Below the pieces are notes generated by a model. That model made no database searches. It was not told the origin of the DNA and saw only the letters and a list, made by a program, of their open reading frames with translations. Below, piece after piece: positions 24,301 through 39,300 of a stretch of DNA of 64,000 nucleotides (positions within the stretch are counted from its first letter, which is position 1; every line of letters begins with the position of its first letter). The stretch covers positions 12,647,960 to 12,711,959 of the forward strand of contig OX637333.1 of assembly GCA_951799405.1 (NCBI GenBank), written 5' to 3'. The translations under genes were made by a program, and so were the position numbers. This DNA comes from Agapetus fuscipes. Taxonomy: Eukaryota > Arthropoda > Insecta > Trichoptera > Glossosomatidae.

Positions 24301-27300
24301 TAAAGACAATCTCTAAATTTTATTGCAATTGCTGCAAAAAATGTACTTTTTTTCTTTTCTGTGACTAGCACACACAGTTTTTTGACAAATAAGACACACT
24401 ATTGTTTTCTTTTTTTTTAATTGTATGGACAAAATCTACAAATTCTTGAAGGTGGCCGGGACACTAACACACTCCTTGTTGATTCGCCCAGCAGATTAGT
24501 TGGAATATTTGCATCTGTAACAGCAGTTGCGGGTGATATTATGCTGATAATTGGATAGAACCGTGTCAAAAGCATCTTGCTGTTGTTTATGGAATCTAAC
24601 CATACTATTTTTTCTTCTTATAATATTAGGCTTAGCCAACTCCAAACTAAGTTCTCTTACAAAGCATTTTCATTTGCTTCTGTTATTTTTTTTCCTACTC
24701 TGGATACTTTTCAATCCAAAATAAATATGTGTTTCTACGTATTACACACAAATAATAATATAAAATAATGATTACATAGTTATTTAGAAACACATAAAAA
24801 AATACTTACCAAAACAAGAATTTTATTTATTTTATTATCGGAAATAATAAATCACTTTAGTATCCCTGCAAGTTCCAGCAATATTGAAGGATAAAATACG
24901 ACTGCAACGGTAGCGACGGGGATGCGCTATTTCGTGTGCTCTAATCGTAGCAAAATATGTGAGAGTGAGATGTGAATAGCGTCGCACTCACCACGCACAC
25001 TTTACATGCATGACGCGAGCTACTCACAGCGCCTTACGCTGTGTGATTGTATTGGTGCCATTTGTTTTATTGTATTGATGAATTTATTTCGGACTCTTAC
25101 AAAACAGCTCTGCTGGCCCTTATTAGTGTGGATTATTAAAAAAAAATTTTTTTATTAAATTTGTAAATGTATGAGGGAGGAATACCTAGAATCTGAGCTC
25201 CATGTAAATTACATTTATAGAAAGATTATAATAAGCAAGTGTACTGCTTACACTGCATAGGGGAGGGAAGGTTAAACAAGGGTTTCCGCCATACTGGGCT
25301 ACTCCATCGAGAAAATACAGTCTCTGAAGTTTCTGCTAGCAGTTATGGATGTATGAGCTTACCGAGGGCCGCCTCGTGTGCATGGCACAGATGTAGCAGC
25401 TGCTTGGCGTCCCTCAGGAAGAACTGCAGGTCTATGAGCTGGTCCAGAGCCACCTGGCGCGCCTGCCACGCTGCGTGCAGGCGCTGCCGCTCTTCAAACA
25501 GCGCCGCGCACTTCTCCTCAATCTCCTGGAACATGGAATTGAGCATGGTAGCGGATAGATGATGATGGATGACATGTATATATTATAAACAGATTTCAGT
25601 CTGTTCTGAATGTGGCCGCTAGACTAATCTTTGGGATGTCCAAATTCTATCATATCACTCCGGTGTTGAAAGAACTACATTGACTTCGTTTTCCTGAGAG
25701 GGTGGTCTACCCTATGTGTTTGATGGTATTGCAAGCCCTAAATGGTAAGGCTCATTCATATTTGGCAATGTTTTCCGCGGATGAGGTGAATGTAAAGGCG
25801 GACACTCAGGACAGCATGGAGTGGTACTGTCAGGTGGATGCGGCCTCACTGTCAACTACAAACCTGGGGTGAGGAGGTTGACTTCAATTAAACTGGTTGG
25901 CATAAGCCCCCCCCCCCCCCCTTACCTGTTAAAATAAATAGATTCCATACACTACATGGATTGCAGTAAGAAGTTGCAATATATGTGCAGCTTATATATA
26001 TATATATATACAAGGATAATTTATTTATAAGGTACACATAATAAAAGAGCGCCGTTTTTGTGTGTGTCACACCTCAAGGGCCCACAAGGGCCCAGCTTGG
26101 ATGCATTTATTAACACATTAGTTACGACAATGTTCTAATAAGACTAACTTGAGGCGGGCGATGTAAAAAAAATATGTTAAAAACACTAGATAGAAAATGC
26201 ATGAAAAAGGTGATGGATATAAAGGAATTGAAAGAGGTACCTATGTCAGGATAGGAAAAAATGGAGGCAACTCTGCAGAGGCTCTGGCCACCCCTAGCGG
26301 AATGGCGACAGAGTTACAGTTACAGTTACTAATAAAATATTAAAAAATAACAACACAGTTTAACAACCGCCGAAAACTCAAAATCTGCGAATAAAAAATG
26401 ATTCATGGGCTTTCCCCACAGGCGTTTATTCATTGATTTAAATAAAATATATAGATGGAGCATTAGCGTATATATCCGAGCCACATCATGGTTGCCCTAA
26501 ATGATAGTGTATGCCCCATTTGCAATCAGTTGTTTACCAAGCGTCGGCAAGGAAACATCGAGGTACCTACATTTAAATTGAAGACGAATATCATGCGAAG
26601 ATAGCCTGACAGTTCCATCAAATTTTCAAATTTCCCCACATAAAAGAAATACTCGTATGTTAATTTAATGAAATAAAACTCATGATAAGCGCGTGATGCA
26701 TTATTACAAACTAAAGCATACAGTAAAAAACCACAAAATATAAAAAAAAACTCAGTTCTTTATACTTATACCCATTATTTGACGATAGATTTTTTTTCTT
26801 ATATTAGACGCATTAATCGTATTTTTTAAGGTTTATTTAGATATAAATGCAAAAGAAATAAAGATATTAAAATGTAAATAAGCATATAAGACAACTTTCA
26901 GAGATGCTCCTTTAAAATAACGGAGAAAAAAATCTGCTGATATTCATAAAATTATCAAAAAATACTCTATTACATAAAAGTAAGATACAGTCAGTAATGC
27001 GTCTTTTTTGTTCAAGTTTTTTTTAGTTCCTACACAACTTTAAATATAATGCACTGTTTTTTTTTTTAAATGTGAATTTATTCGTATTAAGTTATTTTTC
27101 CTTACATTTTGGGAAACGTATGTTGTGAGACGTCAGCCTCAGATGTCACTTGTTAGGATTTCTTCACTTCGGCTTGAGTACCATGGAGTTCTATTAAATG
27201 GAGAGGCTATTTATTTGATTTAGTTCTAAACACTGTGTTCCATACAGTCACTGAAATCTAATTTCGCCAGACTTTGTCCCTTGTTTTGTCTCGCTCGCAC

Positions 27301-30300
27301 AACATACGTTTTTTGTTGTTGTCCTTTTCTATCACGTTATGCGTCTCTACTCCGTCGTTAATTTATGTAAGCAGGTAATATTGCTTAGCAACGAATTGTT
27401 GATGTTATTTTCGTTGACAACATAATTTAGTGTTGTCAAAGGTTTTGACAATATCTGATACTTTTTAATGCTTCTGTTCCATAAACGTAAATATTTTACT
27501 TAATGTTACATAATTACTTGTGAAAATTATTTCAATTACATTTTTTTAATTTTAAGTTTTTTCAATGATGTTAGGAGTAATACCTATAGAAGACGAAGTA
27601 AAAAAATATTCTTTTTAATCCAATTTCCTTGAAATATAAAAGAATAAATGAAACAAAAAGTGTAGGGTAGAAATTGAAATTTTGAATTTTGAAATACAGA
27701 CCACTTCAAATAAATACATTTCACAAAAAAAAATGTTCTCACGTGACGGTATCAGATACTATATTTTATCATCATCACATCTCTATCACTAAAAATGGCC
27801 GACGGTTTGACAGCGGGGCTATTGTTTTGTTGCTAAAGGCATCGGCAGATAAAATATCAATTGAATTTACTTAAATATTAATATTCACTGGTAATTACGA
27901 GTGAAAAGTTACTCCAGACTTTTTATTACAATTTCTCGTATTGTTTGTGCATTTGGAAAATTTGTGGCTTGGCATTTTGATGATTTTTCTTTCCAGTTAG
28001 GAAACACACCTGTTAATAGTTGGAAGGTTACCGATAGACTGAATTTGGATTTTTGTATGATGAGTGGGGTAGCGCATTTCTAATTCACAAAGGATTGCTT
28101 TCTCAGCCCATCCAGTCCTTACAAATCCATGTTGAGTACGGCCCCTGATGTTGTCATGGAGATCAGAAAGAGACAGAAACATAACAAAATTTCTAATGTT
28201 TCTTTCTCTTTCTTTCTACAATTTTGTGGCACAACCGATTGTATAGAAAAACACTCACGCGCTCCATCTATGTATATTATTTATATCGATGCGTTTATTG
28301 CTTTGTAAGCAACAGCTGCGGACTAAAGTAAAGGTCAATGATCTTTGTATTTTATTTCATTTTAGGATAAAGAAAAAAACGCACCATCTGTATCCATTGT
28401 TTAAAGTTAATTTGTAATATTTCCTTCAAAACAGATTACGACCTTTAGCTAGGTTTTGAACCAGTAAATATCAGTATTATTTTTAATATTACAACGACAT
28501 CTATCCACTACACAACAAAAGCAAAAAGGCCAAGAGATTAGAAGTTTATGACGTGTTTTTTGTAGGTATACTAAATTGAAGGTCGCCGAAATGCACAAAA
28601 ATGTGCACACCGCCACCACACAAGGTTTCTGAAACGCACAAATATGTGCACACCGTACTCAATGTGTTAAAAGAGAGTAGAACAAATGATTCACCTGTGA
28701 GTCGGGATGGTTGGCCTGCTTGAGGGCCCGCCCCGCATCCAGCGCGTCCCTGAAGGTGGTCTCCCTGGCCTCTATCTCGGCCTTGACAGCCTCATGCTCG
28801 GCTTTCAGTGCCGCTGCAGCCGCTACGTCCCTGGCTTGTGCGGGGGCCTTCATGCCGTTGCGAAGCTCCTGAGACCAGGAGAACAGGTCGCGGACCTACA
28901 TGGAATAAAAAAAGATGTGTTGATTTCAAGTTATTCATTAAACTCGAGTCGGTGTTACGGCTGAGGGAGTCAAGTCACTTGACTAGCGTATTGGAACATA
29001 ATAATGTTGGTTTGTATAATTTTTGGCCCTTTGACCATAACTTCGACCCTGGTTCTACAGATGCCATTGCATGCACACAAGCTTCTGCTTTCGTATGAAG
29101 ATAACTGGTCAGGCAAAATAGGTTGATGCATTGCATTTCTCTACACAAATCTATTTAAAAGATAACCTATCAACAAAAAAACCATAGATAATATTGTTAC
29201 GTCACTTGACTGGGTTGCTAGGGAAATGACAAACTAAAATTTTGTTGGTTGCTAATAATGGCAATCTATACAAGACTGACATTTGCTCAGCGAGAAAAAG
29301 TTCTTAATCCAAAAATTTTGTGAAGCATCCTTGAGGTGATGTTTCACTAAACAAACCCTAAATAAATTGACAAATAAATAAATACAAGATAAAAAATAAA
29401 ACCAACTTTGTTTTAGATTACTTTGAGTATATTGAGTTCCACAACGGTTTTTGTACACAAACTGTTTGCATCAATAGGCGGTTCAAAGTAATCTAAAACA
29501 AAGTCTGTTTCATATCTTAAAAGAGTGAATGCCTCTACAATCGTACGGGGCTATTCTTAGACATTTTAGTCGTCGGTTGAGCCCACGCTTTGACAAACTA
29601 ATGATGCATTTGTATGAATACCTATCAATCCAAGATGGCCGCAGGTGAACAGCTGATTTGTCTGCATACAAATATTACAAAATTCGATAGGTCAGAATGA
29701 CCGTGCTGATGAAACTTCCAGCGCAGGCACCATTGGTTTGTCAAAGCGTGGACTCAACCAATGACTAAAATGTCTAAGAATAGCCGCCAATGAAATTAAG
29801 AAGAACTTGGTTTTTTAGATGTCTGGTAAGTGTAAGCATCTTACTTGAGCCAGGAACCTGTGCAGATCACACGCGGCATGCAGCCTCTCTCTGTGAGCGG
29901 CGGCAGCTGTCCTCAACCTTTCCCACGCCTCGGCCAGCGCCGCCTGCTGCCGGGCTATCTGTGCCGCATTGCTGCCCGGGTATAGCTGCTGCAGGCGCGC
30001 TGCGTCTTCAGATAGAACCTGGGGATGAAATCATAATTAAGAAAAATGATCAAAATAAGTATTGTTTGAAGTTTTCTAAAGTTCGGACATTTGCAGAGTG
30101 AAAAATAATTTTGAAATATTCATCAAAATGACTTTTTTTGTCCCTTGGACAGACCCCGTCTTGTGGCAGCTATGCCCTCTTGTCTCTGACTTTACTCAGT
30201 TCACAATGGATGCCTGTTTACCTGTGTGTGTGCCTCTAGAGCCAGGAGATCATTGTCGAGTCCCTCGTGCTTCCTCAGCTGAGCTAGGGCGTGGTTGAGG

Positions 30301-33300
30301 TCCTTTGGACAGACCCCGTCTTGACAGTTATGCCCTCTTGTCTCTGACTTTACTCAGTTCACAATGGATGCCTGTTTACCTGTGTGTGTGCCTCTAGAGC
30401 CAGGAGATCATTGTCGAGTCCCTCGTGCTTCCTCAGCTGAGCTAGGGCGTGGTTGAGGTCCTTTGGACAGACCCCGTCTTGACAGTTATGCCCTCTTGTC
30501 TCTGACTTTACTCAGTTCACAATGGATGCCTGTTTACCTGTGTGTGTGCCTCTAGAGCCAGGAGATCATTGTCGAGTCCCTCGTGCTTCCTCAGCAGAGC
30601 TAGGGCGTGGTTAAGGTCCCTTGGACAGATCCCGTCTTGAGGTAGCTGTGCCCTTTTGTCCCTAACGCGTCCCAGCGCCTCGGCCAGCTCCCGATGGAAG
30701 CGGTGGATGTCCCCGGCCGCCCCCAGCCGCTCTGCCCTCGCTCCCATCTGCTCCACGAGCCGCTGCCAAGATTCCCTAAAAAGTCATCATACTTCTGTAG
30801 GTATATCTTTATTACATGAGTTACAAATTTTTTTTATAACCCTATTGTTTGAGAATTTCCCTCCAAATATTGAAAATGCCTGTATATATACTTTAAGGAT
30901 AATTTATTTAGATAGTAGGTACACATAATTAGATAGCAGCATTTCTGTCACACTTCAGAGGCCCTCTATAAGCACAGATAAGATAGAACCTTTTCAACCT
31001 TTTTCATGACACGACCCCCCTCGTATCAAAAAATATTTCGCGACCCCCCCATCCCTTCTTTTAATATATTTAATTTAATATAATAATTTTAACTCTTATC
31101 GACTTTTTATTTAAGTCTCACAAATTATATGTTGTATAACAAAACTGAAGTTTTCTTGACTTCTTGCGACCCCTTTACAGAGGCTCCGCGACCCCCCAGG
31201 GGGTCGCGACCCACAGGTTGAAAAACGCTGAGATAGAAGATAGGAGGATAAGACATGAAACATATATGTGACAGCAAGATGTGAAACTATAATTAGAATT
31301 ATATTTTTTATGGTTTGTGTATTAACACTGTGAAAATTCATGTTTTTTTTATTGTTATTTAATTAAACAACACCTTTTTAAACTTTAAACCACTGTTTTA
31401 TTTTCACAAATATATAATATATTCAAAAATTACTAATTTTTAAATATTTCAAATATTACAAACGTTTTCGACCAATATAGGTTCAATTATAATTTTGAAT
31501 CCTTAAATTAATAGGTAAAAAAAAAAGACTTAATGTTATTAAATGGAATAAGAGGAGTATGAACATAACAAAGCTGAAAAAACAAGACATGATGAGAAAT
31601 GAATAGCAAATTTCCAAACTAATGATACTAAATCTTACTATGTATATTTTGCGACATATCACACCATAAAATTTAAAGACTATAAAAAATAAACCATTAA
31701 CCCTCCATTGGATGCACCTGTGCTAGAAAACCACATCTGGTGTTTTGTATAAGATGGTCACAATTGGTTACAAGGCGATTGACGTTTTGTGAAAGATGAT
31801 CACAATTGGTCACAAGACAATTGATGTTTGCAAAAAATGCACAAAATTTGTAACAAGGTGTTATTTTGTATAAAAATGATAATAGGTTAAAAGGTGCTTG
31901 ATGGTTTAGGTACTAAAAATAGTCACAATCGGAAACATGATGGTATGAAAATGGTTATTATCGGTTATAAGGGGTTTTGATATTTTTTTACAAAAATGGG
32001 CACGATAGGTTATGAGATGTTTGATGTTTTGTAATAAAATGGTCACAATTGGTAACAAGACACTTGATATTTGGTGTGAAAATGGTCAAAATCACATAAT
32101 GCAATGACAATACAACATATTTTATGCAGATGCGGTGTCAAATTTCAAATTGTTTTTACCGCAGAGGTTTGTGAACGACCCAAACTTCTTTGGCCGGCTC
32201 CGACAACTCTTCCATTTTCAAATCCTTGCTATAAGAAAAACACACCCGTAAAGCATCAAATACCTATCCTAAATGTCTATGGTGCTAGGGACATAAAAAC
32301 ATGTGACATTAAGGCTTGTTTTTAAGTACCTTCCATTCAAAATCTTTCTTTTCTAATGGGATTCAAATTTCTTTCATTAAAATAGGGGAACAAAAAATAC
32401 AAGAGAAAATAATCAATAGTTGTGGCTGATTAATTTAGTGAGCTCTGTACCCCGAGTATACAACTTTTACAGGAATTCCCCACAGTCGCGTTAATCGAAA
32501 AAGTATGGAAGATACGACAGCATTCCTAGCGAGTGATTTAGTTTTCCTTCAAATTTTACATTTCCACAGTTTTTAATTTACGTAATGTTTTAATACTCAG
32601 GGTACTGTTCTTGTTTGATTCTCACTTCAAAGGGCCCCATGCAACTTGGTTGTCTGTACAGAGCTCAAACTCAAGTGCGTTAAGTACACAACATGTGCAA
32701 CTTTCCCTTCATCGCGTAAATAGAAAAAAAACCCTGAAAAGTAAATCACTCACTCGGGGTGCTGTACTTTTCATATATATTTTTTTCTATTTACTAGATC
32801 CAGGGAAATTTCTGCAATGTTTTATATCTGTGGTACAAAACATGACGTGTACAGCTGGATAACCTTTGTGACAGCTTACCAATGGCTAATATTATTTTCA
32901 TCAGCACCATGGAGATTATGTGTTTTGTTTGGAGGTTAGTAAGAAAATATGTCAATATTAGTAAAACAAGAAATACTACACAAGAAAAAAAGACTTAAAA
33001 AACTTCATAAAAAATAAAGCTAGATAAATAGCATCTTGCAAGCCTCTGTGTCATGGTCCTGCCAGAAGTGTGAAGATTATTGTCAAGTCTCAAGTACATT
33101 TAAAAAAAAAATTGAAGAGGAATATAGTTGTCCCTTTTAGCCTGCCCAGAAATACGTATTAACATCATCAATTATTTATAATGAATTATAAATTAATAAT
33201 TACCCAATGGCATCTGTTGAACCAGGGTCAAAGTTATAGTCAATAGGACACGGCGAGACTCAAATTTGCATTTGTTTCAAAAATGCTAATTCAGGTGCCA

Positions 33301-36300
33301 ACACCTTACCCGCTAATCCATACCATCGGATACTAGATTGTTTCATCTATAGTAATGGAGAGTCTGCAATTAGTTTTATTTTCAAGAAGTTTTCTGCAAT
33401 TTGTAAATCAAAAATGATTAAAATGTTAGTCAAGAAGGCTACATATGAGAGTTGTGAAACTAAATTGAAGAAAAAAGTGAATGTTAAAATGATGTAGGAC
33501 ATTTACCCGAGTTGTTCTTGTCTGCGCTCTATATCAGGGATATATGGACTGTCAGGAGCCACCAATTTTGTGGCCAACTCTTCACACTGGTTGAATCTTT
33601 CTGCCCCAGTCTCCACACGATGACGGAGCTCGTCAAACTTGGATTTGAGGATCTGGGAAGACAATTACAGCCTAATTAAAATGCCATAAAATAGTTGAAC
33701 GTCATTTCTATTATTTAAATCAATTTTAAGGAGGATATTCCGTTTTCTTTCAATTATGTGGTGCATAACAATTATGTGGTGCATAACAATTATGTGGTGC
33801 ATAACAATTATGTGGTGCATAACAATTATGTGGTGCATAACAATTATGTGGTGCATAACAATTATGTGGTGCATAACAATTATGTGGTGCATAACAATTA
33901 TGTGGTGCATAACAATTATGTGGTGCATAACAATTATGTGGTGCATAACAATTATGTGGTGCATAACAATTATGTGGTGCATAACAATTATGTGGTGCAT
34001 AACAATTATGTGGTGCATAACAATTATGTGGTGCATAACAATTATGTGGTGCATAACAATTATGTGGTGCATAACAATTGAGGTGTCACTACATGCTTAT
34101 TTTTCTGATTTGAACTTTGGACTCGCAATGTTTGAAATTTGAGTTTTTCTCCGTAGAAGTGAGTAAGGTGTTTAGCAACTTAAAAGAAAATATTAGTTAG
34201 TCTTATGGCAATCTGGCGGTATGATAATTCAATAGAAACTTAGCTACACATACGGTGTAGCTTCTTGCAGCGTTGTTCATTTGACTCGCATAGGGGCCGG
34301 CCTTACACTAACCACTTCGGTTGAAGTGGGGGTTTCCCGTGGTACTCATTTCTTGTGAAGGCTGAGTAAACCTTGCCAGTATTTTATTTTTGAAGTAAAC
34401 CATTCTGACATCCTCTGTGGCAATCAAACCCTAGCCCTCGGCATGGAATGCAAGTATTCTACCAACTGAGCTATCAGATGTATGTCAGATATTTTGTTGA
34501 TTTTTAAATTGTTTGGACTCAATAATGTAATGATTTGTTGAGTCTGGTTATCTTACAAAAGGTAAACTCTTTCTACTGGCAAGGGGAAGGTGGAGGCAAC
34601 TCCTCCAGGAGGCCAAGACCCACGCCTGGTTGTAGCACCAATGATGATTATCTTACCACCAGGTGTTCATAGTCTTGTCCATAGTCCTCGCTGGATGCCG
34701 CAGCCATCTGCTCTTGGATCCAGTTCTCCAGCTCTTCACTCTCAGCAAGGTATTCATGTCTGGACAAAGAAATGTACGTATCATCAATTGTTATAATTTT
34801 ATTCTTATTTATTTTTAAATATTCTTATCATTAATATTTGGTTGACTAAGGGCCGATCTTATAAACATCCGTTTGTTAAATGTCAAATCTAATAAACCGA
34901 AGTTTGGTACAGATTTCGTTTTTCTGTATTATAACAATTCGTTCGTAAAATTTTGGTTTAATTTTACTGGCGGATCTAACCGACAGCCGACCCCCAGTTT
35001 CCAGGTAGGTAGATACCGGTCGGTTTGTTAAGGTTTGAGGTTAGGTCAGCTGTCAAAGCATTATTTTTTTGCGGTGAGTTTTGCGTGTCATTGGACTTCT
35101 CCGCTCTACCCTGTTGAAGATAATTTCTTCCGACAGTGATAGATAATTCATTAAAATAGGGCTGTATCAGTCGTTTTCGTGTTTGTCATACGCAACTTTA
35201 GGTTATGTTTCTTCTCTGACAGCAAACGGATGACACATGTTCATGAATGCACGCAAAAAATCATCGAAAATACGAGTGCCTTATTGAGAACTAACGGACG
35301 GTTAAAAAAGCTTTATAGGATGACCATCGGTAAGATCAGTCCGTTAACGTCCATCCGTTAGTAAAATGAGGATTTACTTACGGATATTTAGTCCAACGTT
35401 TATAAGAACGACCCTTTTGGTGAGCCCATGCTTAGGAAACTTCCCTACAACGATATTGACCACAAGCTTCCTTACTCTACCAGTAGATGCTGCTTTTTTG
35501 GTTCTTGTCCAAAATAATAGTAGGAAACTACTATTTTGTATTACCGATATTCCCATGACAGCTAAAATGGCGCCCACAGATAACGCTTGCTTGGCGTGGG
35601 GTCGTAAATTTTTAACCGTTGAATGCTGTTTTTGGCTGTTTTCACAGGCGTTAAATTGTGCAAAAAGTTATTTGAAAAGAATATAATATTTTGTGTGTGA
35701 AAAAAGTGCGTGAAAATGGTGTATAGGTGGCCTGGTGCCGGACAACGTATTTCTGTCGTAACCTCTAAAAAAAAATCGTTCACAAATATAAGACAGCTAT
35801 AAAGTAAAAAAAAATCTTTATTTTTTTGTTACGTTCCAGTTAAAAAATACTAGTGCCTATAAATAAACTTTAATTGACATCAAACTTTCAAAATGATTTA
35901 CATTATTTTAACTTAATTTGCCAAAACCTTAATTATCTTAATTAAGCTTAAAACCAAAATGTAGTTCAGTGTATTATTTAAGAATGTATATTTGTGTAAA
36001 CTTGTGTATTTTATTTTAAAAGAAATAAACTTTAAAAACAAAAAAAAAACTTTTATTTGACATGACCTCACCATTAGTTTCCTATAATATAAAAAATATT
36101 TGAAATAAATTTTAGGTATAAGTGATATTATACATTCCATAATATTATCAAAAGCTTCCGTAATCTCCCCAGAGGTGGCTAAGATTCTGGCATTCCCACT
36201 TTTGTTTTTAAGTGGGATCTCTATAAACCTATAATACTCTATGGGTGAGGCTGGCCCCCCATGCTGTAAGAGCTTGCTTTACCTGCACATGCTCTCCAGC

Positions 36301-39300
36301 AGTGCCTTCTGCCTGAGGGTGGCCAGCTTCTGCAGCGCATGCAGGGCCTGCGTCAGTTGCTGCGTGCGCTCCACCAGGGAGGCTCCGTCTGTGCCGGAGG
36401 CCATGGCTTGTGCGCGGTGACCCATCTCCGAGATGATGGCTTCGTATGTGTCAAGCTCCAGCTCAATGGCCTGAAGAAAATAGACAAAATTACATTAATA
36501 TGTTAGAGCATTATGACTATAATCGGGGGTGAGGTCATGATTTATTTCATGTACCCATGAGTTGCACTGACATCGTGGCGCAACATCCTTTAACTCGGAG
36601 TGTTAAACTCATTAACGAATCAAAGATTGACATATTTCAACACAATTTAGACACCTTTAAATCCATGGAGAAAGAGTTCCTCCAAGCCTGTTGATGGCTG
36701 TGAGGGTGCACTGTAATAGGGTAGTTGCAGTGGTAGGGAAAACGGTTGAAAATAATATGGTTCTGTAGAGTACATTTCAAGGATCACAACCATATATTTT
36801 TTGTGTAGTAAAATTTAAAATATCATTGATAATTTTCAAAAATAAATGCGGAGAATTTGAGTCGCGCCAAAACGCAGCGCATTCGACTTAGCGAACTTTG
36901 ACGTCAAGGTTCGCCACTGGGCCCGTCGATACCCACACCCGAAGATGCATCGACGTCATATTTGCCTAAATAAACAAAATTACCTTTTTTCCGGAAACCG
37001 AAAATACGCTTATTTTAAAGAGCTTTATTTAAAAAACTAAGCAAGATATAAGTATTTATTTTTAAAACGCAGATGCATTTTAAATAAATTGCACAGAATC
37101 TGTACTCGACTTTCTTGCAAAAATTAACCCACTGTATGACGTATGTAAAGCTAGAATCATCTACCAGCTTATGCAGTTTCAATGAAAATATAACAATAAA
37201 TCTTTTTTTTTCCACCGCGGTGTGTACCTGGATACTCGTACAATATGGATATGGCCATATAAATACTTAAATGAATATAAATATTTAGTTGATTTATTTG
37301 TTGAGCGCCGTTTTGTGTGAATCACACCTCAAGAGCCCTCTGCGAGGTTGGTCTTCTCTGGAAAAAGCGCCAATTACACAAGAAAGATCCTTGACTTATA
37401 GGTTGGTATAAAGCTGACCACCCATAGTGTAAAAAATAATTCACTTTGTCAATGTCCCCCCTGTTTCAAGGAAGGTCGGCAAGAGTTGCAGGTTTTATGT
37501 TCATTTGAGATTTGGTTTTAATTTGTAAGTACACATTCAGTGTTTTTTAAGCACGAATTTACACGTGTCTGTTTGTGGGCATGCATTTGATATGAGTTTT
37601 TAATTTTAATATATCTTTGCAACTTAGATTTTAGAATCTAGAATCTAAATTATTATAGATGGTCATTGAACCCTTTTTTATGCAAACTAGGACTTTGTAT
37701 GGTGGGTAAATTTTTTAGTTATATTTTGAAATCGTAACGACTGATTATTATTGGTATTTATAAATTTTTTTAGAATCGTAGCCTTTTATCTAATTTTAAC
37801 CCTTTGACTACCAAGAAAATTGCTAATACATTTTGTATGGAAATTTTTCACTTTGTATGGCGGCTATACCTACTTCTAATTCACTCTTTGGAAAAAATAA
37901 TGATGGCAATATATAAGTTATCATTATTTACGTAAATTTGTAGAAGATTTTTTTTTATTAACCCTCTAACTGCCGAGAATTTTTCATTTTTTTTTTCTTT
38001 TGTATGGCAGCTCCCTAAACCGAGATTATGATGAAGCAATGATTATAATCCTTAGATAGCACTATTTTATAAACGGATTCACAGAAAATTTGAGAAAAAT
38101 CGTTGGAGCCGTTTTTGAGAAAATCACATTTAAAATTTTCAGCTCTTCGGAAGCCATCTCGAATTTTCAAAAAAGTAAAAAATCTTTGATTAGGCATTAA
38201 AGTTATTAACTTGTTCTTTCTATCAAATCTAAAAAAAATTTAAATACCTTGCATTTTAATGGATTTTTGTAATATTTTCGTTTTAAAATTTCAGGTCGTG
38301 TAAACGGTGCTTTATATTTATTTTTCAAAAAAAATTTTTTTATTTTTGTAGAAATTTATGTTATCTATAATATTGCAGAACATAATATTTTTGTTGACCC
38401 CTTAACTTTCGAGAAAATCACAATCGTTTGTTTTTTTCATATGGCAACCCATAGACACAGATTAGTAAGAGTATTGCCATAACTAATTTATTAAGTTAAA
38501 AACTAATTAGTGGCAACTCTAAAAATTTAAGAAAAATTCTTGAAGCCCTTTTTGAGAAAAGTGCAATTTCATGTTTTTTTTGTACGGCAGCCATCTTGAA
38601 TTTTCAAGTTGGTGTAATGCCATGTTATTCATACTTAATACATGTCCAAAAAAGTTGATGAAGCCAAAATTTGGTATCTCTAGGCCTTATACTTTGGAAA
38701 GTGACACACATACAGACGGACGTTTTTGAAAGATAGTGTTTTTTGGCATGTCCTGCACCAGGACAACTCATTTCCGTGAAAACCTCGAAAAAAAATTTCA
38801 CACCAAAACAAAACTTTCTTTATAGCAAGAAAGTAAAAATGTATTCTACCATTTTATACAATGAAAATAAATTGTACAGTGGCTGCACATGACTTTATAG
38901 CATAAAATACGGTCATGTTTAGGTCATAGTCAATTTTCATAACAAAACATTTAGTTGTGTGTAAGTAATGAAGCTAATCTATTTAAGTAATCGTCTTTTT
39001 GCAGTATTATCATTGATCCCGTTTGTATCAAAACTAACACTTTGTTTGGTGGGTAGGTATACTTTATAATATTTTTTTGAAAAAAGTAAAGATTAATGTA
39101 TGTAGGTATATATAAGAGATTCTCAATTGTACAACATTACTTAAAAAAACTTAAATTTTTTTGTACAAAATCGCATTTTTATGGGTCTTTTTAATATTTT
39201 CGATAAAAAATTTGAGATTGTGTAAATGGTACTTTAGGTATTTTTTTTTAAGAGTGTTGCGCGTAATATTGTAGAACATTATTTTTTTGTCAACCCAGCC

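Noticed and set aside
33755..34078. CRISPR array
   Set aside because: Head-to-tail repeats with no spacers, in a eukaryotic intron.
33665..34142. Open frames of 107-135 codons (MHHIIV and MWCITI repeats)
   Set aside because: Artefacts of the perfect 18-bp satellite.
35366..35686. 106-codon plus-strand frame
   Set aside because: No recognisable motif, overlaps an open frame on the other strand, and lies in a spectrin intron next to a repeat end.
36560..36700. LINE fragment reading VKLINESKIDIFQHNLDTF
   Set aside because: Too short and without firm motifs; not enough to call.
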